The notes under the pieces: generated by a model
The model's input: the letters and a program-made list of their open reading frames with translations, nothing else
Database searches by the model: none
What the model was told of the DNA's origin: nothing
Program-made: the position numbers and the translations under genes
Assembly (NCBI RefSeq): GCF_001421355.1
Contig: NZ_LMKC01000002.1
Span: 493,720 to 557,719 of the forward strand
Source of the DNA: Sphingomonas sp. Leaf9
GTDB lineage: Bacteria > Pseudomonadota > Alphaproteobacteria > Sphingomonadales > Sphingomonadaceae
Direction of reading: 5' to 3'
DNA length: 64,000 bases
Shown here: positions 1 to 9,712 of the stretch, piece after piece
Layout of the letters: the number at the start of each line of letters is the position of its first letter
How positions within the stretch are numbered: position 1 is the stretch's first letter

Positions 1-95
1 TCGGAAACTACGTAATTCCTAGCATATAATGGTGAAAAATCCGTGCAAATTAGGCTACAGGACCGGCGTTCTTGCCTGCTCTGTGTAGTTTCCGA
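1..95. repeat. 11-bp perfect inverted repeat at left edge
   Basis: TCGGAAACTAC at 1-11 is repeated in inverse orientation as GTAGTTTCCGA at 85-95. Between the arms is an AT-rich stretch with a TATAAT at 25-30. The arrangement could be the two ends of a small non-autonomous element, the terminus of an insertion sequence continuing to the left, or an operator in front of the BON gene. The left arm abuts the window edge, so its full length is unknown. Confidence 0.4.
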
Positions 96-158
96 GTCTG
101 TCACCCAGAGGATAGACTAGGCAAGTATGCCGAACGAACTCGTTTGTGGAGCTACATC

Positions 159-809
159 ATGTCGCATGACGATAAACTGCAAAAGGCTGTACTTGCCGAA
201 CTGAAGTGGGAGCCGAGCATTACCGCCGCACATATCGGTGTAACTGCGGACAACGGCACGGTCACCCTGACCGGACATGTCGAGAGCTACGGACAGAAGC
301 ATGCGGCCGAAATGGCAACAGGGCGCGTCAAGGGCGTGAAGGCTGTGGCAGAGGAAATCGAGGTCCGGCTCCCATTTTTGATAACCCGCGATGATGCCGA
401 CATTGCAAAGGCCGCGGTGGATCGGCTTGCCTGGGACACTCGAACCCCGCGCGACGTCGTGAAGGTAAAAGTAGAAAAGGGTTGGCTGACGCTCACCGGC
501 GAAGTCGACTGGCACTATCAAAAAGAGGCGGCCGAACGCGAGCTCCGCAACCTCATGGGCGTGGCAGGGATCTCCAACCAGATCACGATCAAGTCCCACG
601 TCGATACCGGCCGACTTAGTGACAAAATTCAGCATGCGCTTCACCGCTCGTGGTTTTTCGACGAGGAAAACGTGCATGTCCGGGCGCAGGGTGGCCGCGT
701 GACGCTTACCGGAACCGTCGGATCTTTGGCCGAGCGGAAAACCGCTGCATCGACGGCGTGGGCGGCTCCTGGTGCCACATCCGTCGAGAATGATCTGATC
801 GTCGCCTGA
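159..809 (+). CDS. BON-domain protein (three BON repeats)
   Basis: A 216-residue protein built of three BON (OsmY/nodulation) modules, at roughly residues 8-70, 78-146 and 150-214. Each carries the typical pattern of an amphipathic helix followed by VTLTG or LTLTG strands. BON proteins bind phospholipid surfaces and are often induced by osmotic or envelope stress. No signal peptide is obvious, so location is uncertain. The ATG at 159 (MSHDDKLQ) was chosen because GGAG lies about 8 nt upstream and the BON homology starts directly after it; the reading frame is open further upstream but has no family resemblance there. It stands alone and is followed by a hairpin terminator. Confidence 0.85.
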   Translation: MSHDDKLQKAVLAELKWEPSITAAHIGVTADNGTVTLTGHVESYGQKHAAEMATGRVKGVKAVAEEIEVRLPFLITRDDADIAKAAVDRLAWDTRTPRDVVKVKVEKGWLTLTGEVDWHYQKEAAERELRNLMGVAGISNQITIKSHVDTGRLSDKIQHALHRSWFFDEENVHVRAQGGRVTLTGTVGSLAERKTAASTAWAAPGATSVENDLIVA

Positions 810-818
810 TCAGCACAG

Positions 819-854
819 ACTATCCCGCCCGGCCCGTTGCTAAGGCGGGATAGT
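819..854 (+). terminator. Hairpin downstream of the BON gene
   Basis: ACTATCCCGCC (819-829) pairs perfectly with GGCGGGATAGT (844-854) around a 14-nt loop, starting 9 nt after the BON stop codon. No run of T follows, so it is a GC-rich terminator or mRNA-stabilising hairpin rather than a textbook intrinsic terminator. Confidence 0.6.
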
Positions 855-1978
855 TGCGGATGAGAAGGCCCGGAAACGGTCGTGCCGGATGTAGCGTGTT
901 CAAATCAAATGTTGAGCTTTGAGCGAGCAGGCAGCGCCAAGACCAAGTGCACGAAACCGCTGCGCGCAGTGGCATTCGCAGTCACTTAGCGCATTTGCGC
1001 TGGGGTTTCGCGCTGCGGCAACGGAGGCAGACGGTGGGGTCCTTTAACATGGAGAGCGTTGTCACGGTGATATGCCGCGCCGACACCCAGCGCTTCACCG
1101 CGCCAGCTGATGCTCGCCGGCTCGGCGATGCGCCGAATGTCGGCGCGGCCCTAAAACGTACACGTCTTCTCGAGGACCGCCGCCACCGCGCGCTCGCAGG
1201 GTACCATTGGCGTCACGATCCACGGATCGCAGCGACCTGTCCAACGACATTGCGCGCGATTATCTGCGGCCTTCGCGGGGACGTTAAACATGGGCATCTT
1301 GAACGCTGCCTGCTCAAGATTTGAAGGTGAGCATTCGTGCCACGCGCCACACGCACCCGAACAAAGCCCACGCCTGTAGGTCCTGGCGCTCGGCTACCTT
1401 TACGATCGTGCCGTACTGTCGAAACATTCAAACGGGGCGGAGGCGCCCTTGGGCTCAATAAATGAGGTCTGGCGTCGCACCGGTAGGTCACTCGTCGCGA
1501 TCTAGCGGCTTGGCGAAGCCGACGCCATCCACGCGATCGTCCGCGACCAGCGATCGGGTTCATGGCGCGCGGGTGGGCTAAACTCCCGAAATTTCATGCT
1601 AAATTGCAGTTGCGATTTACCAACGCCAACCGATCAGTTCAGGCTGAACGAACGTCCGCTTCCGGCCTTCCTGATAGCGGCAATTTCGCCGTCCACAAAA
1701 GTTCCGACATGCCAGTTCGCCGCCGAACATTTGGAGGCGGCGCAGACGGTCGTCCATTCGGCGTGTTCCGGTCTCGTGGTTTGATCAGGGCGAACGGCGG
1801 CTACTGTCGGAACCAGACATTTGCCGGAGTGAACGCGGACGGCCAATTTTGGTCGTAAGCGGACTATCAAACGGTTGACACCTAGATGATATCGTCCACT
1901 TGACCGCCAGACGTCATAACAGCCTCGTCCGCGTTGCTGGTAGGCGCATCTTACGGGCCAACGAGGCTGATGATTGTA
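855..1978. other. Gene-poor stretch, no supported gene
   Basis: About 1.1 kb in which only short overlapping open frames on both strands occur, none with a recognisable domain or ribosome-binding site. It may hold degraded accessory genes, but nothing can be assigned by reading the translations. Confidence 0.5.
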
Positions 1979-2509
1979 TTATGCTGCGGTACGCAGTCGC
2001 TCCGGCAACGGTAGTTCGACGCTGCTCGTGTTCTGCTCATCGAGGATGTCTGCGAAGCACCGATAGGCCCGGATACAGCCGTCGCGCATCGCCTTTTCGC
2101 CACGCGCCGGGGCGCGTGGATGGTGGCGAAGGTTCAGGTCGGCGTCGAGCCGGTATGCGCCCCAACCCTCGCCATCAGGGATGAGCCAGCAACGGCCGCC
2201 GCTTTGCGGCAGCCAGAGCCAGCAGTGTTCCGCGACAAAGGCACGGTCGTCCTCGTCGACGAAAACCAGCGCGACATTGGGAACGCCATCACAATCCTCT
2301 GGAAAGGACATGTAAATGATGTTCCGGCGCGAATTGCGAACCCAATTGGTCCAATGGAGCAAATTGACGGGGTGGATCGATGGGCCGACGATGACCGCAA
2401 GATTCTCACCGAGGTCGGTTTGCCGGCCGGATGAGCCGATCAACAGATGGCCGGTAGCGATAATGAGGTTGGCTGCCTGCTGCTGAGGCGTGCGTTCGAT
2501 CATATTCAT
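1979..2509 (-). CDS. Hypothetical accessory protein
   Basis: A 176-residue soluble protein of unknown function, without signal peptide or membrane segment. It contains a tryptophan- and cysteine-rich middle part (EHCWLWLPQSGGRCWLIPDG, about residues 93-112). The start at 2509 follows an AAAGGC ribosome-binding site; a second ATG lies two codons in. It is the most downstream of a leftward group of four genes that includes a PolB-like exonuclease. This type of gene group is common on sphingomonad plasmids and integrative elements, which is an inference from style only. Confidence 0.6.
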   Translation of the reverse strand: MNMIERTPQQQAANLIIATGHLLIGSSGRQTDLGENLAVIVGPSIHPVNLLHWTNWVRNSRRNIIYMSFPEDCDGVPNVALVFVDEDDRAFVAEHCWLWLPQSGGRCWLIPDGEGWGAYRLDADLNLRHHPRAPARGEKAMRDGCIRAYRCFADILDEQNTSSVELPLPERLRTAA

Positions 2510-2608
2510 TGCCTTTGATTGTAATCGGCGCAGGCAGAGCCACGCGCCGATCTTCTTGTTTTCCGCCCTTCAATGAGCGTATTTTCTCTGTCAGGTTCTG
2601 GTCTGGGC

Positions 2609-3460
2609 TCAGGGAGCGAGCAGTTCGCGCTTGAGGGTTTCAGTCGCGATGACGTCGTGAAGCACGCGGTCGCCAAAGTGTCCCCAGTCGGCAGCGTAAG
2701 ACCGATGGGTGCAGTGCTCGGCGACGAAGCCGGTCAGCCGCCGCGTCGCCTCCAGCACGGAAGTGGTGCCGCCGGTCAGATGGCGCCAGCGCATCAATAG
2801 CGCCGCTGTGGCCAGCACGTCGCCCTCGCAGACCGAGCGGACCGCCGACCATTTGCCGTCCTGCATCAGTTGGGAAACAAGGTCCGGCCGGCAGGTCAGC
2901 TTCGCTGGAATGCCCAGCCGGGCGGCTACCTCGGCGAGGTGGGCTGGTGCGGCCCCGCCGCACATCTCGGTGCAAAGATCGACGTGCCCGGAAACATCAC
3001 GCCGCCATGGCGACAGCAGGCCGGCTAGGCTTGCCGGCAACCGCAGCCCGGCATCTATCGCCCCGATTAGGATCTGCGGCAGGTCGGAGTGGAACCCGCC
3101 CCATGTCACTAGCTGGGCACGGCCGAGCTGTTCCATATCGGCGAAGAAGGCTTTCAGGACAGCGGCTTCATCCTGTTCCGGCAGACCGCGCGTTTCCAGC
3201 CGAACCGGGCGCAGGCCGTCCGCAGCCTCGGTCATTACCAGCCAGCTCAGTGTCGTGATCCGGTGGCAGGGCCAGCGCGGCGTCACGCGCGGATCGGTAC
3301 GCATTTCGCGTGGAGAAAGATGCGCGGCATCGGCGGGCAGGAAGCGTTCGGCCGCCTGGTAACGCGCGTGCGCTTCATGGTCATAGGCGAGTTCGGCATC
3401 GAGAACGACGACGAAGCGGGGCGTGTTGCTCTTCCAGAGCGAGGTCAGGTCGTGGTGCAT
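2609..3460 (-). CDS. Predicted 3'-5' exonuclease, PolB-like (RNase H fold)
   Basis: A 283-residue protein with the three exonuclease motifs of the PolB-like DnaQ superfamily: Exo I as VVLDAELA (about residues 15-22, D and E as metal ligands), an Exo II-like TWGGFHSDLPQI (about 121-132), and Exo III as CEGDVLATAALL (about 219-230). It is expected to be a metal-dependent 3'-5' exonuclease on single-stranded DNA or RNA. The ATG at 3460 was chosen because the homologous part begins at once. No polymerase domain is attached. It lies 64 nt downstream of another gene whose middle part looks like a diverged relative. Its role in the accessory region (replication, repair or defence) is unknown. Confidence 0.7.
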   Translation of the reverse strand: MHHDLTSLWKSNTPRFVVVLDAELAYDHEAHARYQAAERFLPADAAHLSPREMRTDPRVTPRWPCHRITTLSWLVMTEAADGLRPVRLETRGLPEQDEAAVLKAFFADMEQLGRAQLVTWGGFHSDLPQILIGAIDAGLRLPASLAGLLSPWRRDVSGHVDLCTEMCGGAAPAHLAEVAARLGIPAKLTCRPDLVSQLMQDGKWSAVRSVCEGDVLATAALLMRWRHLTGGTTSVLEATRRLTGFVAEHCTHRSYAADWGHFGDRVLHDVIATETLKRELLAP

Positions 3461-3524
3461 GGTTGTTCTCCGGCGGGCTGTCGCGCCCGCGTGTCGAGGA
3501 AAGGAAAGGTCAGCGGGTACCGGG

Positions 3525-4163
3525 CTAATTGGCGCGCCAGCGGTCGAGGGCGCGAAGCGCGGCTTGTGCAGGGTGACTGGCGTCATCGAAATCGCCGAAC
3601 AATCTTGCCCAGCACTGCCACCCGGCCACCGCCTCGTTGATCAGTTCCACGGCGGTGGTTGCCGGATCCGGCAGCAGGACGGTCGGCATGGCCGCGTCGC
3701 ATTTGGTGACGGATGTGCCCGGGCCGCAGATGCACGGCATATGAGGCGCACGCGCCTGACGGACATGCCACGTGTGCCCGCGCGGCATGTTGCGCCACCG
3801 CCCGGCCGTGTCGCCAGCGGCGGAAAGGATCCGCGGATGCTGCGTCAGATCCGCGAGCGCCTGTAGTCGGCGAGGAACGCTGCCCCAATTGTCCCAACTG
3901 ATAATAACGCCGTCCGCGGGAATGCGCTGCTCAAGCCAGTTGATCAGGTCGTTGACGGTGTCGTCCTCGCCAAGGCAGCGAGCGTCGCCGACAAAGCGGT
4001 AGTCGTCATTATCCGGGGTAACCGTGAGCATGCCGACCCCGCATAGGATGCGAGCATCTGGCCGGTGTCCGGCAGCGGGACAGGCGCCGATGGTACGAAC
4101 GGCAAGTGCGATCGACGAGGGCGCGAAACCTCGCGCCTCGATCGACAGGTCGATGAGAGACAT
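3525..4163 (-). CDS. Hypothetical protein, possibly exonuclease-like
   Basis: A 212-residue protein of unknown function. The N-terminal part has strands resembling an RNase H core, and IISWDNWGSVPRRLQAL (about residues 88-104) resembles the Exo II-type motif TWGGFHSDLPQI of the next gene. Clear acidic Exo I and Exo III motifs are missing, so any catalytic role is doubtful. The end (GWQCWARLFGDFDD) is rich in aromatic residues. The ATG at 4163 was chosen over one nine codons upstream because AAAGGAAAA directly precedes it. It is probably co-transcribed with the exonuclease. Confidence 0.55.
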   Translation of the reverse strand: MSLIDLSIEARGFAPSSIALAVRTIGACPAAGHRPDARILCGVGMLTVTPDNDDYRFVGDARCLGEDDTVNDLINWLEQRIPADGVIISWDNWGSVPRRLQALADLTQHPRILSAAGDTAGRWRNMPRGHTWHVRQARAPHMPCICGPGTSVTKCDAAMPTVLLPDPATTAVELINEAVAGWQCWARLFGDFDDASHPAQAALRALDRWRAN

Positions 4164-4205
4164 GGTGTTTTCCTTTTGGATTGGCCGCAATGCAGCCGGG
4201 TTGGA

Positions 4206-4460
4206 TCAATCGACGGCTTGCAGCATGTCCGCGATATGGAGCTGGACGGCAGCGTGATCGGATCCGACCAGCCACTCGGCGGAGTAGGGGCGGAGGGCCG
4301 TAGCGATGCTCTGGCCGAAGGGGATCACTTGGGTGAGGCGGCGTATGATGTGCTGGACCGCGGTGATCGTGTCGGCATTTATTCGCCGATTGGTATTGAG
4401 ACGATGGCCGCCGTCGAGGCGAGCCACGCTCGCCAAGGCGATGATAGGTATAGGACGCAT
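4206..4460 (-). CDS. Small hypothetical protein
   Basis: An 84-residue protein starting MRPIPIIALASVAR, with no recognised domain. The frame is open further upstream, but the ATG at 4460 gives a compact protein in line with the accessory group. It is the first gene of the leftward group ending at 1979, 42 nt before the next gene. Function unknown. Confidence 0.45.
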   Translation of the reverse strand: MRPIPIIALASVARLDGGHRLNTNRRINADTITAVQHIIRRLTQVIPFGQSIATALRPYSAEWLVGSDHAAVQLHIADMLQAVD

Positions 4461-4795
4461 GTGTGCTGTGCTCCAGGCGCGCACCCTCAGCCGAAACCGC
4501 GCGAAGCGGTTGGGGTGAGGATCACGGATGGTGGGGAAGGGCCGGCAGCGCCGGTCGACGGTGAAGATCCCGATCAAGGGCAGAGCCGGCGGGTGCCAAC
4601 TCTCATTTTCCTCTCTTCAGAACCTTCGCTTCGCCTTCCCTCCAGTTCAGCGCTACCGGCGCTCTTTTCGATGCTGCCGATACGGTAATCGCTCAAATTT
4701 GGCGCGCACCGGAACCTCGCATCGCCGCCTTGCTCTGCGCGATTATCCATTTCGTCAATGATTGAAGACGATGCGGGCCGTGCTAACAAGCAGAT
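4461..4795. other. Divergent intergenic region before hsdR
   Basis: A 335-bp region between the leftward accessory group and the rightward restriction operon. It must hold both promoters, but no clear -35/-10 pair or operator is visible. A short leftward frame inside it has no family resemblance and was not called. Confidence 0.4.
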
Positions 4796-7700
4796 GTGGA
4801 TATTGAGCAGGGCGGCAATTTCGGTTTTCTGGCAGCCCGCGATGGCCAGTTGGCGCGGCTGGGCGCACTGGCGGAGAGCTATTTCCGTTCCGATCCGCCG
4901 GCCGCATTGCTCAAACTGCGACTGTTCGGCGAGGCGCTGTCGAAACAGGTTCTAGCGCGCCATGGCCTGTCGTCTTCGTCGTCGGCGACCTTCGACGAGG
5001 TGCTGCGCGAGGGAAAGGCTCGCAATATATTCCCGCAGCAGGTTGCGGACCTGCTGTTCCAGATCAGGCGCTGGGGCAATGCCGCTGCCCATGAGGACCG
5101 CGGGTCCGCAAGCGATGCCCTGAACGCGCTGAAGTTCGCGAGCGCGATCGGTGTCTGGTACCATCGCACCTATCGGAATGCGGCGTCTTTCGATCCCGGT
5201 CCGTTCGTGCCTCCGATTGCGCCAGCAGACGCCGATGCCGCGTTGCGCGAACAACTTGCCAGATTACGCAACGCGGTTGCCGACAGCCATGACGCGGAGG
5301 CGCAGGCCCGGTTGCGCGCGCAGGATGCCGAGGCGGAACGGGAACGACTGGCGGCATCGATCGACGAGCAGCAGCGGCAGCGCGCGTTCTGGGAAAACTA
5401 TGCGGCAGAGACCGAAGCTGCGCTGGCCAAGGCCCGTGAAGAACTGGCCGCGATCCGAGCCGAGGCACAGGCGGCGCCGACCCAAGACATGCAACTGCTG
5501 TCCGCGGCGGCATCGCGCGCGGCAGAGAAGGTGGAGCTGGACGAGGACGCCACCCGCGTTCTCATCGACGCGAAACTGCGCGCTGCCGGCTGGACCGTCG
5601 ACAGCGAGACGCTGACCCACGCCGCCGGTGCCCGGCCTGCTTATGGCGAGGCGATGGCGATCGCCGAATGGCCGACGAAGAAGGGGCGGGTCGACTATGC
5701 GCTGTTCATCGACGGCCGTTGCATCGGTGTCGTTGAGGCGAAGAAAAAGAAGACCGACGTCCCCGCCATGTTGGGACAGGCGCGGCGTTATGCCCAGGAT
5801 ATCGCGCTGACGCCCGACGAATTGCCGGGCGGCGGTCCGTGGTTGGACGGCGAACACCGCTATCGCGTCCCGTTCCTGTTTGCGACCAACGGGCGCGCTT
5901 ATGTGAAGCAACTGGCGACGAAATCGGGCATCTGGTTCTGGGATGCACGCACGCCGGGCGCGGTCCCGCGTGCGCTCCCGGAATGGTTCAGTCCGCGCGA
6001 TCTGGAGGAGCGGCTGGCACAGGCGATCGTCCCGGCCGGTGCGCATGTCGCCGATCAGGAACTGGGGGTCGCCGGCCTGCGCCCGTATCAGCGCGACGCG
6101 ATCGCCGCGGTCGAGGACGCGATCCGTGCCGGTCGGCGCGACATGCTGGTCGCGATGGCCACGGGCACGGGCAAGACGCGCCTCGCCATCGCGCTGATGT
6201 ACGAGCTGCTGCGCGCCAATCGCTTCCGCCGCATCCTGTTCCTGGTCGATCGCAGCGCGCTGGGTCGCCAGACGCTTGACGCCATGAGCGTGACCGACAC
6301 CAGCGGCTTCCTGAAATTTGACCAGGTGTTCGGCGTTGCCGATCTAGAGAAGAAGCTGCCAGAAGCCGTCGACCGGGTGCAGGTCGCGACCGTGCAGGCG
6401 ATGATCCGCCGCCTGTTCGACGATCCCGATGCAGCGCGCCCGACGCCTGGCACCTATGACCTCATCATCGTCGACGAGGCCCATCGCGGCTACACGCTGG
6501 ACGCCGAGCTGCGCGAAGAGGATCTCGGCTTCCGCAATCTCGACGATTATCTGTCCGCCTATCGCCGGGTGCTCGACTATTTCGACGCGGCGACGGTGGC
6601 GTTGACCGCGACGCCCGCGCTGCACACGACGCAGATCTTCGGCCTGCCGGTCTATCGCTATGGCTATCGGCAGGCGGTGATCGACGGATGGCTGATCGAC
6701 CATCGTCCGCCGCGCCGGATCACCACCGCGCTCAGCCAGACCGGGATCCGCTTCGACGCGGGCGACGAGGTAGAGATCGTCGACCGCCAGACTGGCGAGA
6801 TCGAGCTGATGACGCTGCCCGACCAAGTCGATTTCGAGGTCGCGGCGTTCAATCGCAAGGTGTTAACCCAGGCGTTCAACCGTGCAGTGGCGCAGGCGGT
6901 GGCGCAGGAATGCCCGCCCGACCAGCCGGGCAAGACGCTGATCTTCGCGGTCAGCAACGACCATGCCGACATCCTGGTCGACGAACTCGCCAAGGCGTTG
7001 ACCGAGGAATATGGCGCGCTGCCCGGCGGGCTGGTCGAAAAGATCACCGGCACGGTCGATCGCCCGCTGGAGCGGATCAAGGCGTTCAAGAACGACCCGC
7101 GCCCCAAATATGTCGTCACCGTCGATCTGCTGACCACCGGCATCGACGTGCCCGCGATCACCAACCTGGTTTTCGTGCGGCGGGTGAACAGCCGTATCCT
7201 CTACGACCAGATGATCGGCCGGGCGACCCGGCGATGCGACGAGATCGGCAAGACCCATTTCCGCATCTTCGACGCGGTCGACATCTACACCGATCTTCAG
7301 GATGTGACCGACATGCGGCCGGTGGTGGTCGATCCGGCACTGAGCTTTGCCACGCTGCTGGGTGATCTGGCGCGCGCTACGCAGGAGGATCAGGCCTTCG
7401 TCCGCGACCAGATCGTGGTGAAGCTGCGCCAGCGGCTGCCTCGACTCGCTTCATCTGCGCGGGAGCGGATCGAGCAGTTGCTGGGGTCGCCAGACGCCTT
7501 GCCCAATCGCCTGCGCGACGCGACGCCCGCCGAGGCGCTGGCGCTGTTCGAGCGGCATCCCTTGCTGATCGACATTCTGGACCAGGGGCCACGCGAGCGA
7601 ACCGATCCCGGCGTCTTCATCTCCGGCCATGACGACGAACCGGTCAGCGTCGAGGATGTCTTCCCCGACCATGCCAGCCCGGCCGATTATATCGAGAGTT

Positions 7701-8197
7701 TCGAGGCCTATGTCCGGTCCCAAATGAACGTCGTGCCCGCGTTGATCGCCGCGACGCAGCGGCCGCGCGACCTGACCCGCGCCGAACTGAAGGAAATCGC
7801 TGTCCTGCTCGATGCGCACGGCTTTTCCGAAAGCCATCTGCGCGCCGCCTATGGCCGCGTCCGCAATGCCGACATCGCCGCGCACATCATCGGGTTCGTG
7901 CGGCAGGCGGCGCTGGGCGATCCGCTGGTCCCCTATGCCACCCGCGTCGAGAGCGGGGTCGAGCGTATCCTGGCGAGCCGCGACTGGACGCCGACCCAGC
8001 GCCGCTGGCTGCAACGCATCGGCCGCGCACTGAAGGAGCAGCCGGTCGGCGATCCCGCGATCCTGTCCGATCCGCTGTTCGCCCAGAATGGCGGGTTCGA
8101 CGCGATCGACCGCGAGTTCGACCACCACCTGCGCGATGTGCTGATGGACCTGAACGTCGCCATCTGGGATAGCCGCGATACCGACCAGGCGGCCTGA
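4796..8197 (+). CDS. hsdR: Type I restriction enzyme, R subunit
   Basis: A 1133-residue motor and nuclease subunit of a type I restriction-modification complex. Residues 1-110 resemble the DUF4145-type N-terminus seen in one HsdR group, followed by a coiled-coil stretch (about 140-225). The nuclease core (DYALFIDGRCIGVVEAKKKK, about 300-319) carries the PD-(D/E)xK ligands. The SF2 helicase follows: Walker A ATGTGKT (about 454-460), DEAH (about 559-562), TATPA (about 604), and the helicase C-terminal lobe with TTGIDVPAI and QMIGRATR. The start is the GTG at 4796; an in-frame TAA lies four codons upstream, so no longer version is possible. It is first of an operon with hsdM 33 nt downstream. 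The complex translocates and cuts unmodified DNA. Confidence 0.95.
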   Translation: MDIEQGGNFGFLAARDGQLARLGALAESYFRSDPPAALLKLRLFGEALSKQVLARHGLSSSSSATFDEVLREGKARNIFPQQVADLLFQIRRWGNAAAHEDRGSASDALNALKFASAIGVWYHRTYRNAASFDPGPFVPPIAPADADAALREQLARLRNAVADSHDAEAQARLRAQDAEAERERLAASIDEQQRQRAFWENYAAETEAALAKAREELAAIRAEAQAAPTQDMQLLSAAASRAAEKVELDEDATRVLIDAKLRAAGWTVDSETLTHAAGARPAYGEAMAIAEWPTKKGRVDYALFIDGRCIGVVEAKKKKTDVPAMLGQARRYAQDIALTPDELPGGGPWLDGEHRYRVPFLFATNGRAYVKQLATKSGIWFWDARTPGAVPRALPEWFSPRDLEERLAQAIVPAGAHVADQELGVAGLRPYQRDAIAAVEDAIRAGRRDMLVAMATGTGKTRLAIALMYELLRANRFRRILFLVDRSALGRQTLDAMSVTDTSGFLKFDQVFGVADLEKKLPEAVDRVQVATVQAMIRRLFDDPDAARPTPGTYDLIIVDEAHRGYTLDAELREEDLGFRNLDDYLSAYRRVLDYFDAATVALTATPALHTTQIFGLPVYRYGYRQAVIDGWLIDHRPPRRITTALSQTGIRFDAGDEVEIVDRQTGEIELMTLPDQVDFEVAAFNRKVLTQAFNRAVAQAVAQECPPDQPGKTLIFAVSNDHADILVDELAKALTEEYGALPGGLVEKITGTVDRPLERIKAFKNDPRPKYVVTVDLLTTGIDVPAITNLVFVRRVNSRILYDQMIGRATRRCDEIGKTHFRIFDAVDIYTDLQDVTDMRPVVVDPALSFATLLGDLARATQEDQAFVRDQIVVKLRQRLPRLASSARERIEQLLGSPDALPNRLRDATPAEALALFERHPLLIDILDQGPRERTDPGVFISGHDDEPVSVEDVFPDHASPADYIESFEAYVRSQMNVVPALIAATQRPRDLTRAELKEIAVLLDAHGFSESHLRAAYGRVRNADIAAHIIGFVRQAALGDPLVPYATRVESGVERILASRDWTPTQRRWLQRIGRALKEQPVGDPAILSDPLFAQNGGFDAIDREFDHHLRDVLMDLNVAIWDSRDTDQAA

Positions 8198-8230
8198 TCC
8201 GCCCCAATTGACGACAAAGGACGACGCCCC

Positions 8231-9712
8231 GTGAACCCCTCCGCCGAACTGGTGAACAAGCTGTGGCGGCTCTGCGCCATGCTCCGCAAGGACGGCATCA
8301 CCTATCAGCAGTACGTCACCGAGCTGACCTATCTGCTGTTCCTGAAGATGGCGTCGGAGCAAAAGGACGAGAGCCGCATTCCCGAGGCCTATCGCTGGTC
8401 TCGGCTGAAGGCGGCGAACGAGGCGGAGCTGCTGACCGTCTATAAGCGCGCGCTGATCGACCTGGGCGATCCCGCCAAGGTCCCCGACCGTTCGGTCGTC
8501 GCCATCTTCCAGAACGCCTCGACCATCGTGCGCGAGCCGGCCAATCTGCGCCGCCTGATCGACGCGATCGACGGGCTGCACTGGTTTTCCGCCGAGCGTG
8601 ACGCGTTCGGCGACGCCTATGAAGGCCTGCTGCAGAAAATGGCGGAGGAGACCAAGCGCGGGGCAGGGCAGTATTTCACCCCGCGCGTCTTGATCGACGT
8701 GATGGTCGCGCTGATGCAGCCGCAGCCGGGCGAGGTGATTCAGGACCCGGCGGCGGGCACGGGCGGCTTCCTGATCGCCGCCGACCGCCATATGCGCGAA
8801 GGCACCGACGACTATTTCGAGCTGTCGCCCAAGCAACAGGCGTTCCAGCTGCGCGAAGCGTTTCGCGGCATCGAGAACGTCCCCGACACCTTCCGCCTGC
8901 TGCTGATGAACCTGCACCTCCACAAGATCGACCCGACCGATCTGGTGCTGGGCGACACGCTGTCGCCGCGCGGCAGCGAGGCGGCGTTCAAACGCGCCGA
9001 CCTGATTCTGAGCAACCCGCCTTTCGGCCCGGCGGGCGGGCCGCCGACGCGTGACGACCTGACCATCACCGACCGCGTCTCCTCCTACCAGTTGCCGTTC
9101 GTCGAGCACATTATCCGCGCGCTCGCTCCCGGCGGCCGCGCGGCGGTGGTGGTGCCTGATAACGTCCTGTTCGACGATGGGCGCGGCAAGGCGCTCCGGC
9201 GGATGCTGATGCACCGCTGCGACCTGCACACCATCCTGCGGCTGCCGACCGGCATCTTCTATGCGCAGGGGGTCAAGACCAACGTCCTGTTCTTCACCCG
9301 ATCGACCGAAGCCGATCCGGCCGAGGACGCGACCCAGGCGGTGTGGATCTACGACATGCGCGCGGGCGCGCCCGCCTATGGCAAGACCAACCCGCTAAAG
9401 CGCGCCGACTTCGCAGGCTTCGTGGCGGCGTTCGGCGACGATCCGCATGGCCGCGCGGCGCGCACCGACGAAGGCGAAACCGGCCGCTTCCGCCGCTTCG
9501 ACCGCGCCGCGCTGGAGGCGCGGGGCGACAATCTCGACATCAGCTGGCTCAAGGACACCAGCGCCGACGCCGAAGACGGCCTCGACACGCCCGAGGACAT
9601 CGCCGCGGCGATCGAGGGTCATCTGCTGGCCGCGCTGGAGGAAATCGGCGCGCTGGTGGCAGAATTGGGGAGCGAGACTGAAGAGCCGGTAATCGTGGAG
9701 GCGGCGGAATGA
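8231..9712 (+). CDS. hsdM: Type I modification methyltransferase, M subunit
   Basis: A 493-residue N6-adenine methyltransferase. The N-terminal helical domain (about residues 1-130) includes LFLKMASEQ. The SAM-binding motif I is DPAAGTGGF (about 173-181) and the catalytic motif IV is SNPPF (about 261-265). With two HsdM and one HsdS it forms the methylase that protects the host. The GTG start at 8231 follows AAAGGAC. Its stop codon overlaps the hsdS start by 4 nt (ATGA), giving translational coupling. Length and motif order are normal for the family, and the gene looks intact. Confidence 0.95.
   Translation: MNPSAELVNKLWRLCAMLRKDGITYQQYVTELTYLLFLKMASEQKDESRIPEAYRWSRLKAANEAELLTVYKRALIDLGDPAKVPDRSVVAIFQNASTIVREPANLRRLIDAIDGLHWFSAERDAFGDAYEGLLQKMAEETKRGAGQYFTPRVLIDVMVALMQPQPGEVIQDPAAGTGGFLIAADRHMREGTDDYFELSPKQQAFQLREAFRGIENVPDTFRLLLMNLHLHKIDPTDLVLGDTLSPRGSEAAFKRADLILSNPPFGPAGGPPTRDDLTITDRVSSYQLPFVEHIIRALAPGGRAAVVVPDNVLFDDGRGKALRRMLMHRCDLHTILRLPTGIFYAQGVKTNVLFFTRSTEADPAEDATQAVWIYDMRAGAPAYGKTNPLKRADFAGFVAAFGDDPHGRAARTDEGETGRFRRFDRAALEARGDNLDISWLKDTSADAEDGLDTPEDIAAAIEGHLLAALEEIGALVAELGSETEEPVIVEAAE

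Noticed and set aside
7451..9229. 592-codon minus-strand open frame
   Set aside because: Antisense to hsdR and hsdM.
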